From the NCBI RefSeq assembly GCF_012911605.1, contig NZ_JAAMPT010000209.1, positions 351,786 through 415,785 of the forward strand: a stretch of 64,000 nucleotides of DNA, read 5' to 3'. The stretch is from Flavobacterium solisilvae. GTDB taxonomy: Bacteria > Bacteroidota > Bacteroidia > Flavobacteriales > Flavobacteriaceae. The notes under the pieces were generated by a model. That model was not told the DNA's origin and did no database searches. It worked only from the letters and a program-made list of their open reading frames with translations. A program made the position numbers and the translations under genes. Positions 43,227 to 52,763 of the stretch are shown here, piece after piece. Numbering within the stretch: the first letter of the stretch is position 1; each line of letters begins with the position of its first letter.

Positions 43227-44510
43227 TTATTTCCTAACAAACGGCGGCAATAATTTAGAAGAAACTTCTCCAAAACCAATACGAACCGAACTGTTTTGAC
43301 AAAAACCTTTCATCGTCACCGTATCATTGTCGTTGATGAATTTACGTTCTGTTCCATCTGCCATTTTTATTGGATTTTTTCCACCCCAAGTTAGTTCCAG
43401 CATCGAACCAAAACTATCTTGCGTTGGACCAGAAATCGTTCCTGAACCCATCATATCACCAGAATTTACACGACAACCGTTTGAAGTGTGATGCGCTAAT
43501 TGTTGCGACATTGACCAATACATATATTTGAAATTCGATTTCGAAACTAAAGTTGGTGCAACATTTTCTGGCTCGATATAAACTTCTAGATTAATGTCAA
43601 AAGCGTGTTTTCCTTTTTGTTGTAAATAGGGAAGTGGCATCGGTTCTTGAATTGGTCCTTTGCAACGGAAAGGTTCCAAAGCATCCATCGTTACAATCCA
43701 TGGTGAAATAGAAGAAGCAAAGTTTTTAGCTAAAAATGGTCCAAGCGGAACATATTCCCATTTTTGAATATCTCGCGCACTCCAATCGTTCAATAAAACC
43801 ATCCCGAAGATATAATCTTCTGCTTCGTTAACAGGAATATTTTCGCCCATGATATTAGCATCGGTTGTAATGAAAGCAGTTTCCAATTCAAAATCCACCA
43901 ATCGTGACGGACCAAAAACCGGAGAAGTTTCGCCGTTTGGCAACGTTTGTCCCATTGGTCGATGAACCGGAATTCCCGATGGAATAATAGTAGAACTTCT
44001 TCCGTGATAACCTACCGGAATGTGCAACCAGTTAGGCAACAAAGCATTTTCGGGATCACGGAACATTTTTCCAACATTAGTGGCATGTTCTTTACTCGAA
44101 TAAAAATCAGTATAATCGCCAATTAAAACAGGTAATTGCATTTCTACATCTTCCATTTTAAAGATAACAATTTCTCTGTGTTCGGCGTTATCTCGTAGTT
44201 TTGGATTGTTGATTTCAAAAATATCGCTGATGCGGTTACGAACCAATCGCCAAGTCTTTTTTCCGTCAGAAATAAAGTCGTTCAGCGTGTCTTGCATAAA
44301 CATATCATCGGTTAATTCAATACCTTCAAAGTAGTTTAATTGTTGTAAAGCACCCAAATCGATGGCATAATCGCCAATTCTTGTGCCAATAGTAATTACG
44401 TCTTCTTTAGTTAAGAAAACACCAAAAGGAATATTTTGGATAGGAAAATCACTGTTTTCGGCTACATCTAGCCATGATTTTCTATTAGGATCGTTTGTTC
44501 TTGAAGGCAT
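43227..44510 (-). CDS. fahA: fumarylacetoacetase
   Basis: FahA hydrolyses fumarylacetoacetate to fumarate and acetoacetate, the last step of tyrosine degradation. The 427-residue protein has the N-terminal SH3-like domain (SWLDVAENSDFPIQNIPFGV) and the catalytic domain with DYTDFYSSKEHATNVG (catalytic His and metal-binding Asp), PVGYHGRSS, ELETAF (metal ligands) and NDWSARDIQKWEYVPLGPF. Length matches the family. No other tyrosine catabolic gene is adjacent. It is divergent from glyA. Confidence 0.96.
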   Translation of the reverse strand: MPSRTNDPNRKSWLDVAENSDFPIQNIPFGVFLTKEDVITIGTRIGDYAIDLGALQQLNYFEGIELTDDMFMQDTLNDFISDGKKTWRLVRNRISDIFEINNPKLRDNAEHREIVIFKMEDVEMQLPVLIGDYTDFYSSKEHATNVGKMFRDPENALLPNWLHIPVGYHGRSSTIIPSGIPVHRPMGQTLPNGETSPVFGPSRLVDFELETAFITTDANIMGENIPVNEAEDYIFGMVLLNDWSARDIQKWEYVPLGPFLAKNFASSISPWIVTMDALEPFRCKGPIQEPMPLPYLQQKGKHAFDINLEVYIEPENVAPTLVSKSNFKYMYWSMSQQLAHHTSNGCRVNSGDMMGSGTISGPTQDSFGSMLELTWGGKNPIKMADGTERKFINDNDTVTMKGFCQNSSVRIGFGEVSSKLLPPFVRK

Positions 44511-44585
44511 ATCTGTGTTGATTTAGTTGTTGAAAAATTCGCAATCAAATATATCATTTACTATTAATTTAACAAACGATTTTCG

Positions 44586-44593
44586 TAATTTTG
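44586..44593 (+). promoter_or_regulatory. TAnnTTTG promoter element of glyA
   Basis: TAATTTTG ends 26 bases before the glyA ATG at 44620. It excludes an upstream in-frame ATG at 44527 as start because that would lie ahead of the promoter. Confidence 0.6.
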
Positions 44594-44619
44594 ACCTGAA
44601 TTTAACGAAATATATTGAA

Positions 44620-45894
44620 ATGCAACGCGACGAACAAATTTTTGACCTAATTCTTGAAGAACAAGAAAGACAAATACAAGGAATTGAACTTATTGCTTCT
44701 GAGAACTTTGTAAGCGATCAAGTAATGGAAGCAGCTGGTTCTGTATTGACTAATAAATATGCCGAAGGTTATCCTGGCAAAAGATATTATGGCGGTTGTG
44801 AAGTAGTAGATGTAATTGAACAAATCGCAATCGATAGAGCAAAAGCTTTATTTGGTGCCGAATATGTAAACGTACAACCACATTCAGGTTCACAAGCCAA
44901 TACCGCTGTTTTTGCAGCTTGTTTAAAACCGGGTGACAAAATCTTAGGTTTTGATTTATCGCATGGTGGACATTTAACACACGGTTCGCCTGTTAACTTT
45001 TCAGGAAAATTATACAATCCTGTTTTCTATGGTGTTGAACAAGAAACAGGACGTTTGAACTATGATAAAATTCAAGAAATAGCGACTAAAGAGCAACCAA
45101 AAATGATTATTGCTGGTGCTTCTGCTTATTCACGTGATATGGATTTTAAACGTTTCCGTGAAATTGCTGATAGTGTTGGCGCTTTGTTATTAGCCGATAT
45201 TTCGCATCCTGCGGGATTAATTGCTAAAGGTTTATTGAATGATCCTATTCCACATTGTCATATTGTAACTACTACAACTCACAAAACACTGCGTGGACCA
45301 AGAGGCGGAATCATAATGATGGGTAAAGATTTTGAAAATCCTTGGGGTTTAACTACGTCAAAAGGAGAAATCAGAATGATGTCTCACGTTTTGGATATGT
45401 CAGTTTTTCCAGGAAATCAAGGCGGACCATTAGAACACATTATTGCGGCTAAAGCAGTAGCGTTTGGCGAAGCCTTGTCGGATGAGTTTTTTACGTATCA
45501 AATGCAAGTACAAAAAAATGCCAAAGCCATGGCAGCAGCTTTTGTAAAAAGAGGTTACAATATTATTTCTGGCGGAACAGACAATCACATGATGTTGATT
45601 GATTTGCGCAACAAAAATATTTCGGGTAAAGAAGCAGAAACCGCTTTAGGCAAAGCTGAAATCACCGTAAACAAAAACATGGTTCCATTTGACGATAAAT
45701 CGCCATTTGTAACTTCAGGTATTCGTGTTGGAACTCCAGCAATCACAACTCGTGGATTGGTAGAAGCTGATATGGAAACCATTGTTGAGTTAATCGATAG
45801 AGTTTTGATGAATGCAACTAATGATGAACTATTAGAAGAAATTGCAGACGAAGTAAACGAAATGATGAGCGAAAGAGCCATTTTCGTTTATTAA
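44620..45894 (+). CDS. glyA: serine hydroxymethyltransferase
   Basis: GlyA interconverts serine and glycine with tetrahydrofolate. The 424-residue protein has [36 protein letters not shown] at the start, HGGHLTHG, the active-site Lys in [11 protein letters not shown] (about 223), and [10 protein letters not shown] start at ATG 44620 ([11 protein letters not shown]), where the family begins and where a promoter element lies just upstream; a longer frame from 44527 would add 31 unrelated residues. A UUCG-loop terminator follows. Confidence 0.97.
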   Translation: MQRDEQIFDLILEEQERQIQGIELIASENFVSDQVMEAAGSVLTNKYAEGYPGKRYYGGCEVVDVIEQIAIDRAKALFGAEYVNVQPHSGSQANTAVFAACLKPGDKILGFDLSHGGHLTHGSPVNFSGKLYNPVFYGVEQETGRLNYDKIQEIATKEQPKMIIAGASAYSRDMDFKRFREIADSVGALLLADISHPAGLIAKGLLNDPIPHCHIVTTTTHKTLRGPRGGIIMMGKDFENPWGLTTSKGEIRMMSHVLDMSVFPGNQGGPLEHIIAAKAVAFGEALSDEFFTYQMQVQKNAKAMAAAFVKRGYNIISGGTDNHMMLIDLRNKNISGKEAETALGKAEITVNKNMVPFDDKSPFVTSGIRVGTPAITTRGLVEADMETIVELIDRVLMNATNDELLEEIADEVNEMMSERAIFVY

Positions 45895-45918
45895 TCATTT
45901 TCTACAATAAATAAATTC

Positions 45919-45952
45919 AAACCTTCAAGAGTTCGCTTTTGGAGGTTTTTTA
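45919..45952. terminator. UUCG-tetraloop terminator of glyA
   Basis: AACCTTCAAGAG-TTCG-CTTTTGGAGGTT forms a stem with a stable UUCG loop and two G-U pairs, followed by TTTT. It overlaps the stop of the convergent pentapeptide gene. Confidence 0.85.
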
Positions 45953-46522
45953 TTTTACGATGATGTCGTATTTCTCCAACAAACCTTTCAATCCATCGGA
46001 AGAAAATATCGCTTTTTTGGCTTTGTTTTTCTCCAAATCTAGGGTATAGTCATAACTCGTGTAGAAATCCGCTTTGTTGAGAATAGTATCGATAAAAACT
46101 GTTCTTCTGAGGTTGCAATTGTCAAACAATACTTCGGTTAAATCACTTCCCATAAAGTCAACGGCTATCATACTACAATTGATGAACTGCATTTTCTTTA
46201 ATTTCAAGGCATAAAACTGAGCGTAATCTAGCAAACAGTCTTTAAAGTGAAATTCAAAAATCACTTGATCGGTCATGGCAAAGTTCACGCTAGTAAAATC
46301 ACATCGATTGAACCAAACACCACGTAAGGAAACATAATTAATCTTGGTGGCTTTAAAATTACAATCAAAGAAATTACAATCTACAAAAGTTACCGTTTGA
46401 AACGTACAATCCGTAAAATCACAATAGTGAAAAGTACAGTTTTCGAACTCTTTGTATTTTAAATCCGCATCCAGAAAAAACTCATCTTTATACTCGCGGT
46501 CAATTATATAATCTGAAGACAT
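45950..46522 (-). CDS. pentapeptide-repeat protein
   Basis: Tandem five-residue repeats of A(D/N)LxX type are visible: FENCTFHYCDFTDCTFQTVTF, then NFFDCNFKATKINYVSLRGVWFNRCDF and MQFINCSMIAVDFMGSDLTEVLF, giving a right-handed beta-helix from about residue 20 to 160. Such proteins are found as DNA-gyrase protecting (Qnr/MfpA-like) or of unknown role; this one is probably cytosolic, lacking a signal. The start chosen is ATG 46522 (MSSDYIID), but ATG 46591 in frame would add 23 residues. Confidence 0.85.
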   Translation of the reverse strand: MSSDYIIDREYKDEFFLDADLKYKEFENCTFHYCDFTDCTFQTVTFVDCNFFDCNFKATKINYVSLRGVWFNRCDFTSVNFAMTDQVIFEFHFKDCLLDYAQFYALKLKKMQFINCSMIAVDFMGSDLTEVLFDNCNLRRTVFIDTILNKADFYTSYDYTLDLEKNKAKKAIFSSDGLKGLLEKYDIIVK

Positions 46523-46621
46523 ATATTTTTTTATTTTTTTTGTAAAACTAGTGAATTTAAAAGATTTAATTGTGTCGATAATTTGTCCCAAAAATCAACT
46601 TCAATCCCGAGACTTCAGGAT

Positions 46622-46654
46622 AATCCGTAAAATCAGTATAATCTGTGGTTAAAT
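46622..46654 (+). repeat. dispersed ATCCGTAAAATC/ATCTGTGG repeat copy
   Basis: AATCCGTAAAATCAGTATAA then ATCTGTGGTTAAAT is a divergent copy of the AATTCGTG-AATTTGTGG family seen in other gaps. Confidence 0.5.
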
Positions 46655-46750
46655 CAAGTACATATTATAAAGAAAATGAGCTACTAACAATTGTTAATAA
46701 AAATTACTGCCAAAAATAAAAACGCATCAATTTCCAAATCCTGAAAATGC

Positions 46751-46758
46751 TACATTTG
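46751..46758 (+). promoter_or_regulatory. TAnnTTTG promoter element of guaC
   Basis: TACATTTG matches the -7 consensus, 22 bases before ATG 46781. Confidence 0.6.
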
Positions 46759-46780
46759 AATACCACCAAACATAGTAATT

Positions 46781-47824
46781 ATGAGAATTGAAACCGAACT
46801 AAAACTAGGCTTTAAAGACGTTATGATACGTCCAAAACGTTCTACGCTAAACAGCCGAGCGCAAGTATCATTGGAACGCGAATTCAAATTCAAACACAGT
46901 ACGCTAACTTGGACAGGAATTCCCATTATGGCAGCCAATATGGATACTGTTGGAACATTTGAAATGGCAGTAGCTTTGGCTAAGGAAAAACTGTTTTCCT
47001 GCATTCACAAACACTATTCGGTGGAAGAATGGAGCAGTTTTCTTCAAAAAGCACCAGCAGAAATCGTTAATTATATTGCGGTTAGTACAGGAACAGGAAA
47101 AGAAGATTTTAAGAAACTGGCCCAAATCATGGAACTCAATTCAGAGTTGAAATTCATCTGTATTGATGTGGCAAACGGCTATTCTGAACATTTTGTAAAC
47201 TTCTTAAAACAAGCACGTAAGCAGTTCTCAGATAAAGTGATTATTGCAGGTAATGTGGTTACTGGTGAAATGGTAGAAGAGTTACTTTTGGAAGGTGCTG
47301 ATATTGTAAAAGTTGGCATTGGTCCAGGTTCGGTTTGTACTACTAGAGTAAAAACAGGTGTTGGATATCCACAGCTTTCTGCCATAATCGAATGTGCCGA
47401 TGCAGCTCACGGTTTAGGCGGACATATTATCAGCGATGGCGGTTGTGCCATTCCTGGCGATGTGGCTAAGGCATTTGGTGCTGGAGCCGATTTTGTAATG
47501 CTTGGCGGAATGCTAGCCGGACATACCGAAAGCGGTGGCGAATTGATAGAAGAAAACGGTAAAAAGTACAAACAATTCTACGGCATGAGCTCTGAAACAG
47601 CCATGAAAAAGCACGTTGGTGGCGTAGCAGAATATCGAGCCAGCGAAGGCAAGACAGTAAAAGTAGCTTTTAAAGGCGATGTTATCGATACGTTGCAAGA
47701 CATTTTGGGTGGATTACGAAGTACTTGTACGTATGTTGGAGCATCCAAACTAAAAGAACTCACTAAGCGAACCACATTTATCCGCGTAACCGAACAAGAA
47801 AACACGGTTTTTGGAAAGCTGTGA
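46781..47824 (+). CDS. guaC: GMP reductase
   Basis: GuaC deaminates and reduces GMP to IMP with NADPH. The 347-residue protein is of the IMPDH/GMPR barrel without CBS domains: [15 protein letters not shown], the catalytic loop [20 protein letters not shown] with the active-site Cys, [12 protein letters not shown] and the [24 protein letters not shown] segment which distinguishes GMP reductase from IMP dehydrogenase. Lacking CBS domains and being shorter than 400 residues also fit. It has its own promoter. Confidence 0.95.
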   Translation: MRIETELKLGFKDVMIRPKRSTLNSRAQVSLEREFKFKHSTLTWTGIPIMAANMDTVGTFEMAVALAKEKLFSCIHKHYSVEEWSSFLQKAPAEIVNYIAVSTGTGKEDFKKLAQIMELNSELKFICIDVANGYSEHFVNFLKQARKQFSDKVIIAGNVVTGEMVEELLLEGADIVKVGIGPGSVCTTRVKTGVGYPQLSAIIECADAAHGLGGHIISDGGCAIPGDVAKAFGAGADFVMLGGMLAGHTESGGELIEENGKKYKQFYGMSSETAMKKHVGGVAEYRASEGKTVKVAFKGDVIDTLQDILGGLRSTCTYVGASKLKELTKRTTFIRVTEQENTVFGKL

Positions 47825-47827
47825 GTA

Positions 47828-47910
47828 AAACACAAATTTCACAAATTTTCACAAATCAATTTGATTATCAGTATAAAAAAAAACAATTTGCGAATTCGTG
47901 GTAAATAAAA
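47828..47910 (+). repeat. dispersed TTTGCGAATTCGTGG repeat and ACAAATTTC words
   Basis: After guaC come three ACAAATTT(C) words and then AATTTGCGAATTCGTGGTAAA (47885-47905), close to the inverted pair at 43101-43161. The stretch leads into the Nudix gene. Confidence 0.55.
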
Positions 47911-47922
47911 TTTCACTATAGC

Positions 47923-48444
47923 ATGTCAACCGAAACCAATTTCTTTAAATTCTGTCCCAATTGCGCCAGCACCAACTTCACTTACGACAATAACTTCAAG
48001 TTCCATTGTCAAGATTGCGATTTTGTATTGTATCACAACATTGCTGCTGCGGTTGCCGTTATTTTTACTTTTGAAGATAAAATACTTTTCACGGTTAGAA
48101 ATGTAAATCCCGACAAAGGAAAACTCGATTTACCTGGCGGATTTATCGATCCAAATGAAACTGCCGAAGAAGCAGCGTGTCGAGAAATTAAAGAAGAATT
48201 AGGATTAACCATTACTTCAGATAATTTATCTTATGTAACCACATTTCCAAATAATTATATCTATAGAAATGTTGCCTATAGAACGATGGATATTTTCTAT
48301 GAATGTGCTTTAAAAGGTGAAAGCATAGCCATTGCTGCTCAAGATGAAATTCAAGAATTGGTTTGGATTAAACGAGATGAAATTGATTTGAATAATATTG
48401 GGTTTATATCAATACGAAATGTGATTAAATCAAAATATATTTAA
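47923..48444 (+). CDS. Nudix hydrolase with N-terminal zinc ribbon
   Basis: The 173-residue protein carries a zinc ribbon with Cys-11, Cys-14, Cys-29 and Cys-32 (FCPNCAS, CQDCDF) and a complete Nudix box from Gly-73: GFIDPNE then REIKEELG (87-94), the Mg-binding helix. It should hydrolyse a nucleoside diphosphate linked to another group. The zinc ribbon recalls NADH pyrophosphatase (NudC), but the protein is shorter and lacks the second NudC domain. Substrate is unknown. It is convergent with the LTA-synthase-like gene, with 13 bases between. Confidence 0.92.
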   Translation: MSTETNFFKFCPNCASTNFTYDNNFKFHCQDCDFVLYHNIAAAVAVIFTFEDKILFTVRNVNPDKGKLDLPGGFIDPNETAEEAACREIKEELGLTITSDNLSYVTTFPNNYIYRNVAYRTMDIFYECALKGESIAIAAQDEIQELVWIKRDEIDLNNIGFISIRNVIKSKYI

Positions 48445-48457
48445 TTAAACAGTTGGT

Positions 48458-50554
48458 TTATCGTTTATTTTTATTTGTTTTTTTTAGTAAATAAGCATTT
48501 GTTTGATAATAGGTTATAGTTTCATCCACTAGTTTTTGATTTAAAACTTTGCGTGGTATTTCTTCATAAACCGATTGAAATTCAGGTTTTAGATTGGTTT
48601 TTGGTTTTATTTTTAGGTCAAATTGTTTTATTTTTTTTACTGGAGAAATAATAGTTAGTATGTCATTTTTTACTAAGCCTAAATCTTGATAAGTTGCTAT
48701 AAATGCTCGCGGAATATAGTTTTCATGATAAATATCTTGACCATAGAATGAACTTTTATAGTTAAAGTTCAAAAACCCCATTACAGTAGGCATCAGGTCA
48801 ATTTGCGACATTATTTTGTTTTCATGCTTTTGTGGTAAAAAATCGGGAGCATAAACTAAAGCTGGTATTCTGTATTTTTCCAGTGGTAATTCAGTTTTTC
48901 CAGAACTCGAAGCACAGTGATCTGCTACGATAACAAAGACAGTATTTTTAAACCACGATTGTTTTTCTGCCATGACAAAAAACTGTGATAAGGCGTAATC
49001 GGTATATTTTACACCGCCATCGCGGGATTTTGCTTTTGGATCTAAATCAATTTTTCCTTCTGGAAATGTAAAAGGACGATGATTACTAACAGTCATAATA
49101 TGATTAAAAAAAGGTTTTCCTGCCTTTGCTTCTTTGTTCATTTCTGAAATAGCCTTTTTATACATATCTTCATCACAAACTCCCCAAATATTCTCAAATG
49201 TGATTTCGCTTGGTAGAAAACTCTTTTTGTCAACGATTTCATATCCGTTTCCTCCAAAAAAGGATTCCATATTATCGAAGTAAGCATCGCCTCCATAGAA
49301 GAATTTTACGGTATATCCTTTTTGTTTAAAAACACTTCCAGTTGAAAACTTATTTTTATTATCGGTTCGTTTAATAACACTTTCTGCTGCACTTGGTGGT
49401 AAGCAAAGAGTAACGGCTTCAAGCCCGCGAACGGTTCTATTTCCTGTAGCATATAAATTAGTAAACTGATAACTTTTGGTAGCCAATTTATTTAAAAAAG
49501 GAGTTAATTGTTTTTTATCGCCATACTCAGAAAGAAAGTCTGCACTCAGGCTTTCTATGGTAATTAAAACTACATTTTTTTTAATTTCTGGGTTATTGCT
49601 TTTTATATTTCTGGTAACGGAATAATCTTTGGTATTTTTAATTTCTTGATGTAGTAAAGCAAAAGCCTTTTCGTTAGAAAGTGTTGGGTAGAACTCTTTA
49701 AAATCCAATTCGTTAGTTTGAAATGCTTTTACAAATTTATATACTCCATTAGATTGAATTTCGTTGACAAACGTATTGTTGGAACTCTCAAGCTTAACCA
49801 AAAAAGGAATACTAAATCCAGAGAAAATAAGCAACAGAAGATAGATAAAAGCGCTAGTCAACTTCTCTTTAAAAGGAGGCAGATTATCTAAAAAAGCTTT
49901 GGTTTTATTGACCAAGAAAAAGGTCAATAAAAAAACAAGTAACCCAATTCCAACTGACAATCCAGCAATAGGATATGACTCGGCTATATTGCCAAGCACA
50001 GTATTGGTATATATTAAATAGTCAACAGCTATAAAATTATAGCGAACTCCAAACTCATTCCAAAAGAAAAATTCACTAACAAAATTTAAGACAATAATTA
50101 AAACAAACAAGAATAGTGTAAACGAAAATAAAATTAATCTAATTTGTTTTCTATAGCGAGGTAGAAAAAGTAATAATCCAAATAATATTGTCTTTATGCT
50201 TATAAAAGCAATACCAATTTCGGGTAATACACCACCATATTCATGTAAAATTGTATTACCTAGTATCAAATAGATTAGTAACGCTAGAAAACAACTAAAT
50301 ATAATGTAGCCATAAGGTTTTTCCAGTTTAGTATTTGATAAAAAGAGGAGATATAACCATAGAAAAACACTAGCAATGCTATAAACCAAAACATCAAAAC
50401 AGCTACCTAAGAGTAAAATTTTTAGTATTTCTGCTACGGTAAAATTACTCTGTGTTATAGGATGAAATAAAAGGACAAACCGCAAGAGTAATGAAAGTAA
50501 TACATAAATAAATCCTAACCAGATGATAGGAGATTTTCTTGAAAAATAAATCAT
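48458..50554 (-). CDS. LTA-synthase-like sulfatase family membrane protein
   Basis: The 698-residue protein has about five membrane segments in the first 240 residues followed by an extracytoplasmic alkaline-phosphatase/sulfatase fold. The nucleophile is the Thr in TGNRTVRGLEA; SIESLSADFLSEYG gives the first metal ligand, and VADHCASSSGK the metal-binding Asp-His. Such enzymes move phosphoglycerol or phosphoethanolamine groups in the envelope, and in Bacteroidota they are not tied to lipoteichoic acid. The acceptor here is unknown. It is not in an operon. Confidence 0.9.
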   Translation of the reverse strand: MIYFSRKSPIIWLGFIYVLLSLLLRFVLLFHPITQSNFTVAEILKILLLGSCFDVLVYSIASVFLWLYLLFLSNTKLEKPYGYIIFSCFLALLIYLILGNTILHEYGGVLPEIGIAFISIKTILFGLLLFLPRYRKQIRLILFSFTLFLFVLIIVLNFVSEFFFWNEFGVRYNFIAVDYLIYTNTVLGNIAESYPIAGLSVGIGLLVFLLTFFLVNKTKAFLDNLPPFKEKLTSAFIYLLLLIFSGFSIPFLVKLESSNNTFVNEIQSNGVYKFVKAFQTNELDFKEFYPTLSNEKAFALLHQEIKNTKDYSVTRNIKSNNPEIKKNVVLITIESLSADFLSEYGDKKQLTPFLNKLATKSYQFTNLYATGNRTVRGLEAVTLCLPPSAAESVIKRTDNKNKFSTGSVFKQKGYTVKFFYGGDAYFDNMESFFGGNGYEIVDKKSFLPSEITFENIWGVCDEDMYKKAISEMNKEAKAGKPFFNHIMTVSNHRPFTFPEGKIDLDPKAKSRDGGVKYTDYALSQFFVMAEKQSWFKNTVFVIVADHCASSSGKTELPLEKYRIPALVYAPDFLPQKHENKIMSQIDLMPTVMGFLNFNYKSSFYGQDIYHENYIPRAFIATYQDLGLVKNDILTIISPVKKIKQFDLKIKPKTNLKPEFQSVYEEIPRKVLNQKLVDETITYYQTNAYLLKKTNKNKR

Positions 50555-50688
50555 TTCATTTTTTTTATAAAAGTAAATAAAATAGGTTTTTCATTTTATA
50601 AAAAAGACAGTAGATTAATTATAAATAAGAGGTTTAGGTTGCTCTAAATTATTACATTAAAAAAGAAAGTTTTTATATTCTGTTTGAC

Positions 50689-51186
50689 TTAAAAATCATC
50701 ATCGTCATCATTTAGAAAATCATTGATGTCAAAATCATCATCATTATACGTTTCATCTTCACTTGGCGGAATAGCACCTGGCGGATTAAACAATCCCCAT
50801 TCATCCCAGTAGTGATTGTTGGGATCAAAACTAGCAACCCATTCGATAAACAGAAGTCTGAATTCGTCTATTTCTTTGCGAATTAGCTTCACATATTCGA
50901 CTTCTTTAAAACTTTTATGAAAGCGCAAACTACCCACTTGCACATACAAATGCATAGCATGATCTCTAATAATAGCTGCATTTTGCATTCGGATGCTGTA
51001 CAGATTGCCACCTTCAGCACCTGCTATTTTTGCAGAAATAATCATAGCATCATCTCGCATCATGTGCTTAGTGGCTTGAAGATAATCATCCTCTTCGGGT
51101 ATTGAGGCAAGAAGACTTTCTACCAAGGAATAGATTTGTTCCGATTTTTTATAAATAGGCAACTCCCGACTTTTATCTAATGACAT
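50689..51186 (-). CDS. four-helix-type protein with Asp-rich C-terminal tail
   Basis: The 165-residue protein is helical over residues 1-130 (LPIYKKSEQIYSLVESLL, IISAKIAGAEGG, IRKEIDEFRLLFIEWVASF). The first helix resembles S23/four-helix-bundle proteins, but I do not assign a family with certainty. The C-terminus is strongly acidic (NDDDFDINDFLNDDDDDF), like tails in DNA-mimic or chaperone proteins. No membrane or signal segment. It is monocistronic; function is unknown. Confidence 0.75.
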   Translation of the reverse strand: MSLDKSRELPIYKKSEQIYSLVESLLASIPEEDDYLQATKHMMRDDAMIISAKIAGAEGGNLYSIRMQNAAIIRDHAMHLYVQVGSLRFHKSFKEVEYVKLIRKEIDEFRLLFIEWVASFDPNNHYWDEWGLFNPPGAIPPSEDETYNDDDFDINDFLNDDDDDF

Positions 51187-51508
51187 AGTAATTTGAATTG
51201 ATGTAAATATAAAAATACTTTTTTAATGTAAAAATGATATTAGAAGGCTATTTGACATAATGTATTCATACATTCTTCATACAGTAAGTAGGGAGAAGAT
51301 AGGGAGAAGATGTAAAGGAGTAAATCAGGAGTTTGATTTTACTATATTTACATTGATGATTTTTGATGAATTTGTCACCAAAAAGATTTTGAGTAGGTAA
51401 ATAAAATAGGGGAGAAGTCTATAATTTTCTAATACCAAATTATTGTTCTGTTAAAATTGATTTTCTAACAAAAGGATTGCCGTAATTTTGTGCAAAGAGC
51501 CAAAATAA
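51187..51508. other. 322-base gap with an 11-bp direct repeat and the LLM promoter
   Basis: No frame of credible coding potential. It has GGGAGAAGATA repeated at 51291-51311 (11-base period) and a downstream promoter at 51457-51490. Otherwise nothing is evident. Confidence 0.6.
51457..51490 (+). promoter_or_regulatory. promoter of the luciferase-like oxidoreductase gene
   Basis: TTG (51457-51459), a 23-base spacer and TAATTTTG (51483-51490) match the Bacteroidetes consensus, 18 bases before ATG 51509. Confidence 0.6.
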
Positions 51509-52516
51509 ATGTCAAAAAATATTCCAATTTCACTGCTTGAATTAGCTATTGTTACTCAAGGAAGTACTACTTCAGAAACACTTACCAAAACCAAAGAATT
51601 AGCCCAATTAGCCGATAGTTTGGAGTATAACAGATTTTGGTTGGCAGAACATCATAATATGCAACACGTAGCAAGTTCGGCTACCGTAGTCTTGATAAGT
51701 TATATTGCTAGTCAAACGAAAAAAATCAGAGTTGGATCAGGAGGAATTATGTTGCCCAATCATTCGCCATTGATCATTGCAGAACAATTTGGAACGTTAG
51801 AAACGCTTTTTCCCAACCGCATTGATTTAGGATTAGGTCGCGCTCCAGGAACAGATACGTTAACAGCACAAGCAATTCGAAAAGATTTTTTTGACGAAGC
51901 ACAGCAGTTTCCTAAAAATGTTAGTGTATTGCAAACTTATTTTTCTAATGAAAACAGCAGTTCACCGGTAAGAGCTTTTCCTGGCGAAGGTGTAGAAGTG
52001 CCCATTTGGATATTAGGTTCAAGTATGGATAGTGCCGCTTTAGCAGCAGCTTATGGTTTGCCGTATGCTTTTGCGGGACATTTTGCTCCAAAACAAATGG
52101 TTCAAGCCTTTGAGTTTTACAGAGAAAATTTTGAACCATCAGAAGTACTTTCTTCACCAAAAACAATGGCTTGTGTCAATGTAATTGCTGCTGATACTAA
52201 CGAAGAAGCAAAAGTCTTGTCAACCAGTTTGTATCAAATGTTTCTGGGTTTGATACGAAACAACCGCCAACCATTACAACCTCCAGTAGCTACTTTGGAT
52301 GGCGCTATGAATGAAGCAGAATTATTTCATGTTAATCAAATGACGGCTTGCTCTTTTATAGGAGATAAAAATCATTTAATTATAGAGTTAAATAAGTTTA
52401 TCGAATACACTAAAATCGATGAATTGATGATTACCAGCCCGATTTATAATCACGAAGACAAACTTAAAAGTTTGAAAATTAGTAGCGAAGTTATACAAAC
52501 CATCAACGAAAGGTAA
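51509..52516 (+). CDS. LLM class flavin-dependent oxidoreductase (luciferase-like monooxygenase)
   Basis: The 335-residue protein has the TIM-barrel luciferase-like pattern: LAIVTQGSTTSETLTKTKELAQLAD, YNRFWLAEHHNMQHVASSAT with the conserved His pair, IRVGSGGIMLPNHSPLIIAEQFGTLE, and RIDLGLGRAPGTD. Such enzymes use reduced flavin (FMNH2) and oxygen or F420 to oxidise diverse substrates; the substrate is unknown. It has its own promoter and is followed by the repeat-rich gap at the border of the restriction-modification island. Confidence 0.92.
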   Translation: MSKNIPISLLELAIVTQGSTTSETLTKTKELAQLADSLEYNRFWLAEHHNMQHVASSATVVLISYIASQTKKIRVGSGGIMLPNHSPLIIAEQFGTLETLFPNRIDLGLGRAPGTDTLTAQAIRKDFFDEAQQFPKNVSVLQTYFSNENSSSPVRAFPGEGVEVPIWILGSSMDSAALAAAYGLPYAFAGHFAPKQMVQAFEFYRENFEPSEVLSSPKTMACVNVIAADTNEEAKVLSTSLYQMFLGLIRNNRQPLQPPVATLDGAMNEAELFHVNQMTACSFIGDKNHLIIELNKFIEYTKIDELMITSPIYNHEDKLKSLKISSEVIQTINER

Positions 52517-52523
52517 TTTGTTT

Positions 52524-52538
52524 AACCCTCGCAGGGTT
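52524..52538. repeat. small CGCAGGGTT hairpin repeat
   Basis: AACCCT-CGC-AGGGTT is a perfect 6-base stem directly after the LLM gene. CGCAGGGTT-type hairpins recur in flavobacterial intergenic DNA. Confidence 0.5.
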
Positions 52539-52570
52539 CCAGGGAGTTGGAAGTTAGAATTTAGAAGTTT

Positions 52571-52656
52571 GAAATTGAAATTGAATTTGAACTTGAACTT
52601 GATTTTTGAACTTGATTTTTGAACTTGATTTTTGAATTTGATTTTTGAACTTGAAC
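52571..52656. repeat. 6-bp and 13-bp tandem repeats
   Basis: Five units of 6 bases (GAAATT, GAAATT, GAATTT, GAACTT, GAACTT; 52571-52600) run into four of 13 bases (GATTTTTGAACTT and variants; 52601-52652). The 13-mer seems to be the 6-mer with GATTTTT added. The same 13-mer occurs twice at 43192-43217. Confidence 0.85.
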
Positions 52657-52763
52657 GATTAAAGAAAATGGCAATTTTAAACCGAAGAAATGAGTACCAA
52701 AAATCAAAATTATCAACAAATCAAAAAAATCTTTTATCTTTGAATTAGTAACTAAATACTCTC

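Noticed and set aside
44527..44619. A 31-residue N-terminal extension of GlyA from an upstream ATG
   Set aside because: The promoter element at 44586-44593 lies inside it and the added residues do not match serine hydroxymethyltransferases.
52571..52656. CRISPR array
   Set aside because: The units of 6 and 13 bases have no spacers between them and there are no cas genes in the window.
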